Source of the DNA: Aphidius gifuensis | Taxonomy: Eukaryota; Arthropoda; Insecta; Hymenoptera; Braconidae | Reading direction: 5' to 3' | Length of the DNA stretch: 64,000 nucleotides | NCBI RefSeq assembly: GCF_014905175.1 | Contig: NC_057790.1 | Location: 11,310,469-11,374,468 of the forward strand | Shown: positions 46,403-57,734 of the stretch, piece after piece | How positions within the stretch are numbered: the first letter of the stretch is position 1 | How the letters are laid out: every line of letters begins with the position of its first letter | Notes under the pieces: generated by a model | Told to the model about the DNA's origin: nothing | The model's database searches: none | What the model saw: only the letters and a program-made list of their open reading frames with translations | Program-made: the position numbers and the translations under genes

Positions 46403-46740
46403 AAATTAGCAGGACCATATTGAAAATAATATTCCAAATGAAGAACAACATGCTGTAAACGAAAATGTTTATAATTTAGAAATGAACCGAAACAGGTATG
46501 AATATAATAAATAAATAAAGGTGCTCACAATATTTATTTTTTAATATTTTTGACAGGAATCAGCAGGATCAAATTGAAAATAATATTCCAAATGAAGAAC
46601 AAAATGCTGTAAACGAAAATGTTTATAATTTAGAAATGAACCGAAACAGGTATGAATATAATTAATAAATAAATAAAGCTTGCTCACAATATTTTTTTTT
46701 TAATATTTTTGACAGGAAGCAGCAGGATCAAATTGAAAAT
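46403..46740 (+). repeat. tandemly triplicated 93-bp exon with introns
   Basis: Units start at 46403, 46557 and 46716 (spacings 154 and 159). Each has a TTTTTGACAG acceptor, a core reading DQIENNIPNEEQ, and (units 1, 2) a CCGAAACAG|GTATGA donor. Units 1 and 2 are 93 bases, 31 codons, symmetric in phase. Confidence 0.85.
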
Positions 46741-47757
46741 AATATTCCAAATGAAGAACAAATTATATTCAATGAAATTGAAGATGTTGAAGATAATAAT
46801 CATGAAAGAAATGAAGATGGTGAAGATGCTGACGATGAAGATAATGAAGAAAATGATGGACAACAATTGCTATATGTTGGAGCACGACTGACATTACATG
46901 AGAGTTTAGTGTCCATATTAACTTTTTTTTTACGTCATTCTTTATCTGGAGTTGGCCTGGTTGACCTTCTGGACCTCATTGAATTACACTGCCCAGCAGA
47001 CAATATATGTAAAAAAACAATGTATTTTTTTAAAAAACATTTTGCTGGCTGTCACACACCAGTTATAAAACATTTTTTTTGTTCAAATTGTTTTTGTCCC
47101 TTGCCTTCCATGGCATCTGCTTGTCGAACTTGTCCAGTAGACCTTCGAGGTACCAGTTATTTTATTCAAATGCCTATTATTAACCAACTTCAAAAATTGT
47201 ATAATCGAGAAGATTTTTATCAGGCATTACAATTGAGATTTCAACGGATAAAAATAAATGAAAACAATTATAAAGATATAAAAGATGGTAGAGTCTATCG
47301 AGAAATGAGTCAGCCTGGAGGTAAACTATCAAATCCATCAAATATTTCATTTACGTGGAATACTGATGGGGTTAGTCTATTTAAGAGTTCCAATTTTGAA
47401 ATATGGCCTTTTTTTCTTTCTATAAACGAACTGCCATTTGAGTTGAGAAAGAAAAAAGATAATTTAATTCTTGGTGGGTTATGGTTTGGTAATCACAAAC
47501 CTATACCTTTGTATTCTTTAAATTCTATTTCTCGAGAATTAAAATTACTAGCAACTGGAGTAGACTTTCAAGTACCAAGTATCAATCGAATAATTTGTGT
47601 GCAATGTCATGTGATTTGTGGAACTTGTGACTTACCAGCAAAGGCATTGTTCATGAACATGAAGCGGTGGAACGCAACATATGGGTGCCAAAAATGTTTA
47701 ATACACGTGTTACGAGATAATGCATCTAATGTACCAATTTATGAATATAAAGAAGTA

Positions 47758-48131
47758 GCTGATGGAAAAAAATCACCACAAAACGGCCACGTACAAATAC
47801 CTGTTAAATGATAGTTTTTTATACCCAGAACACGTTACAACTATTGTCAAGCAGTTTTTTTGTCGTCCGTCCACAGGTAAGACAGGTAAAATATCGATAA
47901 TTAAAACAACTCATAATTGCTTGGCGATTATTAAATACTTTTAATTTTATATTATATTAAGTTAATTTTAAACCCTCAAGCAAATTAATTGTCATACGGC
48001 CGAGATATTAATTTTTGAAAATTGAAAAAAACACGAATTATTATTATTATTCTCAACGTGGCTCATATAAAAAACTATCATTTAACAGGTATTTGTACGT
48101 GGCCGTTTTGTGGCGATTTTTTTCCATCAGC
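47758..48131. repeat. 65-bp inverted duplication inside transposase gene
   Basis: 47758-47822 and 48067-48131 are reverse complements with one mismatch, 244 bases apart. The left arm is coding sequence of the transposase (ADGKKSPQNGHVQ); the right arm sits where an intron or exon edge should be. Confidence 0.85.
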
Positions 48132-49490
48132 TTACCGTCTAAAGAGTTACAACTTCGTAGTACACGTGACACGATTGAACATGTAAGGCAAGCACTTGTA
48201 AACAGAGTAGATGACGTATATGGTGTCAAAGGCCCATGCCCTATTGGAAGATTTGTGCCTGATTTTATCAGATGTACTGCTATCGACATAATGCATTCAT
48301 TGTATTTAGGAGTGATTAAGCAACTCGTTCACCTTTGGTTTTTGAGAGAACATCAAAACAGTGCATGGTCATTACACTCAAAGTTAAACCAAGTAGATGA
48401 AATGATTTGTGTAATAACACCACCAGCAATTACTCCTCGACTACCCAGAACAATATCACAATCGTTAGCACAGTGGAAAGCTCATGAGTATAAAACATGG
48501 TTTTTTTATTACTCCCTTCCAATATTAAAACAAATAAATATGCCAGATAATTATTCATCACATTATCAGTTATTAGTTAATGCCATATATATGCTGAATC
48601 AACCGAGTATCTCTGATGAAACGATTAATTTTGCTGATACACTTCTTAACAAGTTTGTAAAAGATTTTGAAGGTTTATATAGTAGAAATTCTTTGTCAGC
48701 TAATTTACATTTATTACTGCATATGGCAGATAATACACGGGATTTTGCTCAGCCATATTTTACATCTTGTTTTAGTTTCGAAAATATCAATGGTCAATTA
48801 AATGCTCTTGTCTCATGAACAAGGTTTTCAAGCTTACAAATATCAACAGGCTTATCATATTTTATGTCTTTACCTGGCCTCTTGAAAAATCTTGGTCCTG
48901 ATAGTATAATATTAAATTTTTGTCAACATATAACACAAAGGACAAAAATGAAAAAATATAAAACACATAAAATTTCCAAAGACACTTATATTGTTGGTTC
49001 AATCAATAAAAGAGTAATAATATCAAGAGTTGTCGCTAACAAGCTAAGATCTACTTTTAATGGTGTTCCCAATATTAAACTTTTTCACAGATTATTAAAA
49101 TCAGAAATAATTTATACATCTGCTACCTATGAGAGAATCACAAAAACTAATTCTTCTTGGGTAAAATATCAACTTGGTAATCAAACAAGATATGGTTTAG
49201 TGTATTGCTTTACATAAACATCAGCTTGTGAGTGCGCGTTTTTCTGTCTACCAGAATGCAGAGCACAATATTTTGCAGTTATCCAAAAATGTAATGTTAA
49301 TTTCGGTTCAATGCTCCAGGAAATCAATTTTCTTATATTTATGAATTAACTTCATTAGATGGAGAGTATGATATTATTAGAATTGAAAATTTCATAACTG
49401 TTTGTTTTAATATAGAAATAAAGCCATGTGTGACAGAAAAATGCCAATACATTATTGGGCCAGTTGATTGTTTAGAGAATGATTAAATAT

Positions 49491-50020
49491 TTTGTGTAAT
49501 ATTGTGTTGTATTCAAATAATAATTAAATCTAATGATAACTATTCAACATACGAATAACTATCAAAATAATTTTTCTTATATTTATTTTTATTCATTTAC
49601 ATAACCCCTAGAATTTTTTTCTTTAAAGTAGATAGATAAATTAAGTAATTTAGCCAATGATAAAAATTTATTACTATAAAATTAAATTGAGAAATGAAAA
49701 AAAAACTAAGTCCATTGGGTGCTAAAAAGTTAAAAGTAAAATTTTTCTAAGTTTTTGTCTTTTATAAACTACACTTAAAAGTCATAAAAAAGACGTTATT
49801 CAGTATACCGTATAGAAAAAAAAAAAAAAAGTCATGAACGCCGATCGAAGGACTATAAAAAGTAGTTTAACATAGTGGCTTTTAAATCAGATGTTTGAAA
49901 TCTGTTTGGCAGCTCCGTATACTATACGCGTTATCGGAAAAAGTCTCGACCGCCATCCAGCAGACGTTAGGCAGCCGAGTATTAGCCGAAAGACTAAAAA
50001 CAGTTGTTCAAACGCCGAAT
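49491..50020. other. non-coding right flank of EnSpm element
   Basis: AT-rich; no gene seen. Ends with the right terminal inverted repeat (to 50035). Confidence 0.6.
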
Positions 50021-50035
50021 TCATTTTGTCTCGGG

Positions 50036-50611
50036 TAAATCAATTTTATTTTTTACAAGTGTATATTGCGATTGATCCGATGACAAAATCAAATAATTAG
50101 CTCTTGGTTTTATCCAGGCTGATCCTATCGTATTATTCCCTAATTGTTGAGCAATAGGATACGATCTTAATTTATGTATATGATAAATTTTATCTTCAGT
50201 CAATGGAATTCTCATTAAAACAAATAATCTACCATTGTCATAACCTATATCAATTTGCGATATTTTACTCAAATGACCAGCTACTGCATCTCTTATATTC
50301 ATAGGCAAATTAAATTCACCACTATGTTTTGCAAAAAACTCAAGCGAGCCTTCTAATTTTTCTGACGATAATATTTCAGGATGAAGTATATTTAGCTTCG
50401 ATAAATTAATGGAATCAATTACAACTTTTAAAAAATGATTATATCCATCGACTACAGTAGCAAAGTCATCTAAATAGATAATTGTTTGATAATAAAGCTC
50501 CCAATATACTTGATTTTCTTTTTCAATATGATAACCAAACCATTTATTAAAATTTTCTAATCTTATGTAAAACCAAAGATTAGAAAAAATTCCAAAGAAA
50601 ATTTTTTTTTT
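50036..50611 (-). pseudogene. envelope-like gene, N-terminal piece
   Basis: Open in one frame from 50611 down to the transposon junction. Includes VYWELYYQTIIYLDDFA, LNILHPEILSSEKLEGSLE, FVLMRIPLTEDKIYHIHKLR and PYILSSDQSQYTLV-like text: the hydrophobic helix plus LTEDKxYxIxKLRSYP pattern typical of insect F-type/errantiviral envelope ectodomains. A TGA precedes 50611, and no signal peptide or cleavage site is visible, so the N-terminus is lost. No retroviral gag or pol adjoins it; instead it lies head to head with the plus-strand Polinton-like genes. The other half is at 42070-42687. Confidence 0.5.
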
Positions 50612-50945
50612 TCAATAGAAAACTTTTTTGTTTATTGTCTGGCAGCACTATTATTAAATTAAAATTGTACCCCGAGTGTTTAGAAAGAATATAGATATAT
50701 TACGTATTTAAAAGCGATCTTTATTAGCTTTTTTGGAAGATATCAAAAATTTAAATTTCAAGTTACAGCAGATTATTCAAAATGGCAACTGGTAAATTTT
50801 TTTTTTTTTAAAAAAGAGAAAATATTATTTAAAAAACGATAAAAAATTATTTAAAAAAAGATAAAAAATTATTTAAAAAAAGAAAAAACTAAAACGTAAG
50901 TGGGGAGTGCTTTTCCGACATCTTTAATCCTAATTTTCGAGTCAG

Positions 50946-51664
50946 TTGCAGATCGTCTTCAACACTTTCAGCATGAACAACTTATGTGAAAAATTTTTAA
51001 CCAAATCTTTTAAAATCAAATCACCGAGAGTCGTACAAGTTACGCGCAACTATACGTTCAAACGTCCAAAGATAATTAAAAAAATACGTGGTCAGTTAAA
51101 ATTGAAAAGTAGTATGAAGGAAATCTATTATATCAAGAAATATATAACTTCGATTGATAATTTAGCACAATCGGTTGAAGATTTTAAGGGTAATATGAAA
51201 ATATTTAAAGACGATCTCGATGAAGATCGGATAAATGAAATATTAACAAAAGATAATCCAGTAAAAAAAATTTTATACGGTTTTTTAAAAAGATGTACCA
51301 ATGCTATCAATAATCGGAGCTTTATCAAAAAAATGTTACGTAAGTATTTAAAGAATATATTAATACAGTGAAAAAAAAAAATGAAATTATAGAGTGAAAT
51401 AAAAAAGTAAAAATAATACAGTGAAATAAAATAATAGGGTGGATTAAAAAAGTGAAAATAGAATAAAACAGTGAATTTATATATTTTACAGGTGAGCGAC
51501 AATTACGTATTCGCCAAAAAAAAGCAAAGATCATGAGAAGAAAAATGATTAGATGGATGGTTGTTCAAGAGTGTTGGAGTATCCAACGTCTCAAAAACCT
51601 TGAGGAATGGAAAGAAGAAAAAGAACGTGAACGATCAGATTCTGCTTCATCGAGTGATAATTAG
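50946..51664 (+). CDS. basic two-exon protein of Polinton-like element
   Basis: Exons 50946-51339 and 51492-51664, joined through a C|GTAAGT donor and TTTTACAG acceptor in a continuous frame of 189 codons including the stop. The protein is rich in Lys and Arg with predicted helices (MKEIYYIKKYITSIDNLAQS) and a C-terminal basic then acidic-Ser tail (KKAKIMRRKMIRWMVV, SDSASSSDN). An alternative first exon (ATGGCAACTG before GTAAAT at about 50781-50790) could add residues after splicing to 50943, but then a stop appears unless frame shifts. Unrecognised; DNA-binding or virion-core role is only a guess from charge. Confidence 0.5.
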
Positions 51665-52064
51665 ATATGTAAGTGTTTTTGTTAATTGCTTTTATTTTTT
51701 TTACCCTTTTTTATAAAGTTTTTTATTATATTTTTTAATGAAATTTTTTTCAAATATTTTTTTTTGGTTTGAAATAAATTTTTTTTTGTTTTAGAAAATT
51801 ATTATTTTTTAATTTTGCTTTTTGTTTTTAAAATGATTTCTTTTTTAATTTTACTTTTTGTTTTTCAAATTATTTTTTTTTTTAATTTTACTTTTTGTTT
51901 TAAAATTTTGTCAACTTTTTTTTTTTTTCTGAAAAAAAATTTTTTTTTTTTTTTAATTTTACTTTTTTCCTTTAAAAACTTTTTTCTTTTTTTGTTTTTA
52001 AAAGTTCCTTACATTTTTGTTTTTTTAATTTTTATCTAAATTTTTTTTCTTTAAATCAATATTT

Positions 52065-52345
52065 TTGCATTTTATTTTTACCGTTTTTCTGATGACCTAT
52101 TTCTCAAACATTCATTCATTCATTCATTCATTCATTGTTAAAGAAAACCCGAAAAAATGTCATTCATCCGAGGGAACGGGAGTTTCTTCACGGGAGGGAT
52201 TCATTGGTGTACCAGAAAGCAGTGACTCTGACGTCACAGATTTTGAAGAGGCCCAATGCATCGAGGTTGGACAGTGTTACGTTTGTGGAAAAGAAATGAA
52301 CGTAAACAAACAGGGGTGTGACGCTTGTCGGAAAGAAAAAATATG
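52065..52345 (+). CDS. small acidic protein with C4 zinc ribbon
   Basis: The frame includes a Ser/Glu-rich acidic part (ESSDSDVTDFEEAQC) and then QCYVCGKEMNVNKQGCDACR, four cysteines in C-x2-C...C-x2-C spacing, like RanBP2/MDM2-type zinc fingers. A GT dinucleotide follows KEKIW at 52345, so it may be one exon of a longer protein. The start is uncertain: the (CATT)n run at 52110-52137 lies within the frame. Function unknown. Confidence 0.4.
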
Positions 52346-52504
52346 GTATTTAAATTTTTTTATTCGATTAAATTTTTTTTTTTTTTGTCAGTTCAATAGA
52401 TTTTTAATATAACAAGTGCATGCAATGTAAATATAAGCTAGGTGGGAGTACATATATATTCGGAAAATTTATCATTTTTATTTAGTAAATTTTCAATATC
52501 AACC

Positions 52505-55500
52505 ATGGATAGTTCAAGTGAAGACGAATGTCAAGACGGTGGAAGTGAAGATTGTATAGAATTACTCGATGAAACGCGTGTAGAAATACCTAAATTTTCA
52601 CTCACAAGTATGACGTATACATTCAAAATAAAAAATGTTCCTCATAATCGCGGGCTTGTTGAGTTTATTGAGAAAGCTTTTCGACAAGTATATCAACGTG
52701 TTATATCTTTGTCTAGCAATAACACTGACCGAATTATTTTTAATTTCCGATCAGAAAATATGACTAGTGATTCATTTACAAATTCAACACCAATTAATGA
52801 GTTTACTTTTGATCGTTTATGGACAATAATAAGTAGTATATGTCAAAGTGCTGGTGGTATAGATGCGACGGCTGCATTCAATATAAAAGTTATAATTTTA
52901 AAACGAATTGTTGGTGGATGTGGAATGCCTAAAAGTGAAAGATCGAGACGTGGTACACTAATAATTAATAATAGAGATTATTTATGTTAAGATCAATCGT
53001 AGCAAAGTTATCTGAATTAGAGACAAATAAACTTGACGTGGCTAGATTAAAAGCAGTTCGTGACGCTCGATATGAATTACAAAAAACATTGACTCTTGAA
53101 TTTATAAATAAATCTGGTGTTGTTATTCCACCTGAGAGATGTGGGTTAGAGCAAGTGAGACAATTTCAGATGTATTTAGCAACATGCCCAATCAAGCGTG
53201 TTTTAAAAATATATAAATATGTTTCTAATAATATCAATGGACATGAAATAATATTTGATGGTACAGATTTAGTTGAGGGTTTTATTCGTGAAGAACAAAA
53301 TTATATACCAATTGCATATTATGAAAATAGTCATCATTATAAACCAATAAATAATATAATAACTTTTAAGCATGGTACAAAAAAATATTGTTTAATTTGT
53401 GATAAAAGATATTCATCACCTGAAACGCATTTGTCATGTCCTGGTCGTTGTGACCGATGTTTGAATAATTTGTGTGAGATAAATGTAGATTTAATCGAGT
53501 GTCGTGATTGTGATCGGAGTTTTTATGGACAACAATGTTTAGACAAACATAGGACAGCTCAATCTTATAATTCAAAGCATTCAGTGTGTGAGGCAATAAA
53601 AAAGTGTAAAAAATGTTTTAGAAAAGTTTACTTAAATACGCGTCATTTATGTGGATATTATTATTGTTCTGCGTGTGAAGAACTTCAACCACCATCACAT
53701 TTATGTTATTTTAAAAGTAAAATGAATTTTAAAAAGAAAAAAGATCTTTGTGCTTATGTTTTTTATGATTTTGAGACAATGCAATCTAAAACAGTTAATA
53801 ATGATAATAAAATTTATAAAATTCATGAAGTTAACTATGTAGTACTTCATCATGTGTGCGATAAATGTATGAATGATACAAGTGATTTAGATGAGCCTAG
53901 TATACCGACCGAGAATAAATGTGATTCATGTACTACTCGCAAATTTATTGCTGAAGGGAAAGACACTGTTAAAAAATTTGTTGATTTTATATTTGGAATA
54001 AAAAATAAATATAGTGAAATTATTGTATTAGCTCATAAATGAAAAAATTATGATGGTCAGTGGCTTTTAAAAGAATTAATTAATCGAAAATTAGGGGGAA
54101 AAATTAGTACTATAATTACTGGTACAAGTATTAATGTTTTGTCGATTGAAAATATTAAATGTATAGATTCACTCAATTTTTTTCAAGCACCTTTGAGTGC
54201 TTTACCTCGTATGTTTGGTCTTGATGAAAAAATTTCAAAAGGCTATTTTCCACATTTTTTTAATAATGAAATAAATCAAAATTATATCGGTGAGGTACCA
54301 CCACCAGAAATGCATGGTGTGCGTGCGAAAAATAAAAAAGAAGCTGACAAATTTGATAAGTGGTATAAAGAAGAGTAGACTCTGGAGAATTATTTGATTT
54401 TAGAAAGGAAATGAAACTTTATTGTACTCTAGATGTAATTGTTTTACGTATGGCATGTTTAAAATTTATAAATTTAACTTTAAAAATTACTAATGTTAAT
54501 CCATTCCGTGAAGCTTTGACTTGTGCTTCATTATGTATGCGTGTTTTTCAACGTAATCATCTTACTTAAGAAAAAATCGGAATCGTTCCCAGGTCTGGTT
54601 ATAGATTGAGCGACAATCAGTCAAAAGAAACTCTTTAGTGGCTAGAATGGTTAGCATATTCAACAGCAAGTAATATTCAACATGCTGGTAACTCTCATGA
54701 AATCAAAATAGGTCCAAAAAAAATTAGAGTTGATAGTATAAATGAAAGACGAAAAAACATTTTTCAGTATCATGGTTGTTGGTGGCATGGATGTATCGAG
54801 TGTATTATGTTTAATCGTGATCATGTTCAAAAAGATGGTACAACTTTTAATAAACGTTATGAACGTACGCAAAATATTACAAAGTATTTAAAAGATCAAG
54901 GTTATGATGTTATTGAAAAATGGGGATGTGAATTTAAAAAATTGTTAAAAGATGTACCTCAAGTAAAAAATTTGTTGATTCTATTGATGCAAATTATTAC
55001 ACAGCATTGAACCCACGTGATGCTCATTTTGGTGGTAGAACGGAGAATTTTGTCGAGTCATATACAGTACAACCCGGGGAAACTATACAGTATGTAGATT
55101 TCACAAGTCTGTATCCGAGTGTCCTTAAGCAATCTGCATTTCCATTAGCTCATCCTAAAGTATATGCTGGTCGCGATATCGAGAAATAATTTCCAAATAA
55201 TGATATATCAAAAATTGATGAATCAATAGAATGTCGTGTACTTGCACCGTCTGATTTACACATGCCTGTTTTGCCTGTACGTTCAAAAAATAAAAAACTT
55301 TATTTCCCACTCTGTCGTACATGTGTTGATACAATGGAGTCAGGTTTTTGTAATCATAATAATAATGAGTGAAGTTTAATCGGTACTTGGGTGTCATCGG
55401 AACTAAAACTTGCTTTAACAAAGGGATATGTCATAGAAAAAATATATGAAGTTTGGCATTACGATAAAATATCGATGAATAATAAAGAAACTAATGAAGT

Positions 55501-56452
55501 CGGTTTATTCACAGGATATATAAATACTTTTCTTAAAATAACACAAGAAGCCAGTGGGTACCCATCTTGGGTCAAAACTGAATCTGATAAAGATCAATAT
55601 ATCGAGGAATATTTTCAAGCTGAAAATATTAAACTTGATAAAGAAAAAATAGATTTTAATCCAGGTCTCCGTACATTGAGTAAAAATATGCTCAATTCGT
55701 TATATGGTAAATTAGGAAAAAGAAGTTCTTTATGGCGTAAAACAATTTGCAGTGATTTACAAGAATTTTATGAGATAGTAGATAACGAAAAAAATTTAAT
55801 TCAATTTATCGATCGATAAATAATTATAAATAATTAAATAATCAATTATTGGTTCGAACCAATAAATCAAGAAACTGTCTTAATTTCGTGGAAATTAATT
55901 AATTAAGAAGTACCTTTAACAAAAACAACTAACGCTGTATTGGCGGCTTTTACGACAGCGTATGCTCGGGAAAAATTATATTCTTGTATTCATGAAAATA
56001 GTAAACAAATTTTATATGTAGATACTGACTTTATTATAAGAATATGTAAAAATGAAAATGATGAATTAATTACAGGGAGTAAATTGGGAGATTTAACTGA
56101 TGAGCTAGAAGAGTATGGTGAAGGTTCATATATATAATCTTTTATATCGGATGGGCCAAAATTTTATTCTTTTATTGTACAAAAACCTGATGGTGGTCAA
56201 GTAGAAGTCTGTAAATTGAAAAGTGTACGACTTGACTTGGAAGCACAAAAATTAATAAATTTTAATACTGTTAAATCATTCATTAAGCGTGAAATAGATT
56301 CTTTTAAAATTGAATGTAATTCTATCCGTAGAACAAGAGATCTACAAGTGTACTCTACTATTGATAAAAAAATGATTTCTGTTACAGGACCTAAGCGTAA
56401 TCACTACGAAAATATTACATATCCTCTGGGCTATAAAAGACAACGTGTGTAA
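52505..56452 (+). pseudogene. protein-primed DNA polymerase B, Polinton-like element 2
   Basis: An N-terminal region (52505-52990) with an acidic start is followed, after a frameshift near 52983, by Cys-rich zinc-binding segments (53390-53720) and the exonuclease I motif FYDFETM (about 53764). Further pieces carry motif A YVDFTSLYPSV (about 55090-55122), motif B NMLNSLYGKL (about 55685-55713) and motif C YVDTDF (about 56015-56032; the usual Ser after DTD is Phe). It would replicate the element using a protein primer. Breaks: TGA at 54040-54042, frameshifts near 54378, 54560 and 55005, stops near 55187, 55370, 55817 and 56137. Inactive. Confidence 0.85.
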
Positions 56453-56743
56453 TAAAAAAAAAATTTTTTTAAAATGTAATTAAAAATTTTGTGTAATAAA
56501 TAAAAATTTACTTTCAAAAAATATTTTTATTGTCAAAAATAAAAATTTTGTTTAATAAATAAAAAAATTTTTTAATAAATAAAGATAAATAAAAATAAAA
56601 ATTAAAAAAAAAATTTGTCCTATAAATAAAAATTTACTGTCTAAAAATATTTGTTTTGTAATAAAAAAATTATTTTACCAATCATTTTATTTTTCAGATT
56701 TCTATATAACTCGATTATTTATTTATTTTTCTCAGTTGTTAAA
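56453..56743. other. AT-rich leader between PolB and ATPase
   Basis: Repeated AAATAAAAATTT phrases, then two splice-acceptor-like sites TTTTTCAG (about 56698) and TTCTCAG (about 56735) just upstream of the ATPase Met. May be a 5' leader or a residual intron. Confidence 0.4.
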
Positions 56744-57391
56744 ATGTCTCTAGTGTGTCAATTTTCGTTTACTATGCTTCTTGCAATGAAGACTACTTGG
56801 TTAAAAAAATTTTTAAACGAAAATATCACCGATGTAAAATTTGATAAAGTTTATTTTTTCTATGGGCAATGGCAAGACAGTTTTAAAGAATTTTCTTCAG
56901 TTGAATTTGTAAAGGGTCTACCAAAATTAAAAGAGTTTAATGATAAAAAAAAAAAATTAGTTATTATCGATGATCTCATGAGAGAGTCCGGCTCTTCCAG
57001 TGTTATTATAGATTTTTTTACAAAGAGAAGTCATCATCTTGGATTATCAGTCATATTATTACCGCAAAATCTTTTCCATCGTGGCTTTCGTGATATAAGT
57101 TTGAATACACATTATATTGTTTTATTTAAAAATCCTCGAGATCGTTCGCAAGTATTTTTTTTAGCACGACAAATATACCCTGAGAATCCGCGTTTTCTTC
57201 AAGAGGCTTATTTTAAAGCGACCTCTGTACCTCATGGATATATTTTACTTGATTTGAAACAGAGTACCCCAGAAAATCTCCGTGTTCGTACGTGTGTTTT
57301 TCCAAGTGATACACATAATTTTGTTGACATTCCACGAAAAGATATAAATACAATAACGTCATCTGATAACATACCAGTTGTACGAATATAA
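56744..57391 (+). CDS. FtsK/HerA-type packaging ATPase with degenerate P-loop
   Basis: An uninterrupted frame from the Met at 56744 (the frame is open from 56651, but the upstream part looks like 5' leader with TTTTTCAG acceptor-like sites). The Walker B motif is KKLVIIDDLM (about 56955-56980), followed by FTKRSHHLGLSVILLPQNLF with the conserved Gln of HerA/A32-type genome-packaging ATPases. In the Walker A position MLLAMKTTW keeps Lys-Thr-Thr but has lost the glycines, so ATP binding is doubtful. The stop overlaps the next start by one base (TAATG). Confidence 0.75.
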   Translation: MSLVCQFSFTMLLAMKTTWLKKFLNENITDVKFDKVYFFYGQWQDSFKEFSSVEFVKGLPKLKEFNDKKKKLVIIDDLMRESGSSSVIIDFFTKRSHHLGLSVILLPQNLFHRGFRDISLNTHYIVLFKNPRDRSQVFFLARQIYPENPRFLQEAYFKATSVPHGYILLDLKQSTPENLRVRTCVFPSDTHNFVDIPRKDINTITSSDNIPVVRI

Positions 57392-57733
57392 TGGCAGTCG
57401 GTACGTGTAATCCGTTTAATAAAAAACATAGTGTTCTACTACAAGCATTAGTACATGCTAATCCAAAACAACGTCAAGCAATTTTAAAGCATAGTGACAA
57501 AAATCTTATTCGCTGTATTGGTGAATGTTCATTAAATATTTTAAAAGGTACAATAAATATTAAAAAAACGGAAAAAAAAATCAAAAAAACATAAATCAAT
57601 ACTACGTTCTCTGGCGTCTCCAGGAAATATAAAAACAAAAAAAAAATTTTAATTAATCAATCAGGTGGCGGCTCCTTGTTACCTTTATTACTTACTCCAA
57701 TAATTACAGCTGTAATTACAAAATATTTTAAAT
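57391..57733 (+). pseudogene. small membrane protein, Polinton PX-like
   Basis: Starts at 57391 overlapping the ATPase stop. Contains HANPKQRQAILKHSDKNL and IRCIGECSLNILKGTI, a signature of a short protein conserved in Polintons and adintoviruses. The frame ends at 57594, but another frame directly downstream (to 57733) reads GGGSLLPLLLTPIITAVIT, the hydrophobic C-terminal tail expected, so an indel in an A-run near 57575-57640 has split it. Likely virion-associated. Confidence 0.6.
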
Positions 57734-57734
57734 A

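Larger units (their letters stand above)
46203..49490 (+). pseudogene. TNP2-like (EnSpm) transposase
   Basis: Exon 1 46203-46355 (LRGLSRATYFRRLKILRQEL, GTAATA donor), then three tandem copies of a 93-bp exon type (46403-46495, 46557-46649, and 46716 onward fused to the long exon). The long exon has an acidic stretch, Cys pairs (FFCSNCFCP, ACRTCP), and NTDGVSLFKSSNFEIWPF, the TNP2 catalytic-core start, followed by GGLWFGNHKPIPL. After a stop at 47809-47811, an intron-like gap and an inverted duplication, it resumes with GPCPIGRFVPDFIRCTAIDI and MHSLYLGVIKQL to 48818, then a frameshift to 49217 and a C-terminal remnant to 49486. Exon copy 1 carries a TAG. Inactive. Confidence 0.75.
42688..50035. 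mobile_element. EnSpm/TNP2-type DNA transposon, 7.35 kb
   Basis: The ends carry inverted repeats CCCGAGACAAAA followed nearby by AATTC, flanked by TA on both sides (42686-42687 and 50036-50037). Inside are a plus-strand TNP2-like transposase gene and a divergent minus-strand accessory gene sharing a promoter region, a layout seen in animal EnSpm-like elements. The element splits an envelope-like gene. Removing it with one TA deletes 7350 bases, a multiple of three. It contains a smaller MITE and a TAA microsatellite. Confidence 0.75.

Noticed and set aside
51815..52039. 74-codon Phe/Leu-rich frame resembling membrane segments
   Set aside because: Reading of poly-T runs; no coding signature.
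57232..57429. Minus-strand frame over the ATPase
   Set aside because: Antisense shadow of the ATPase C-terminus.
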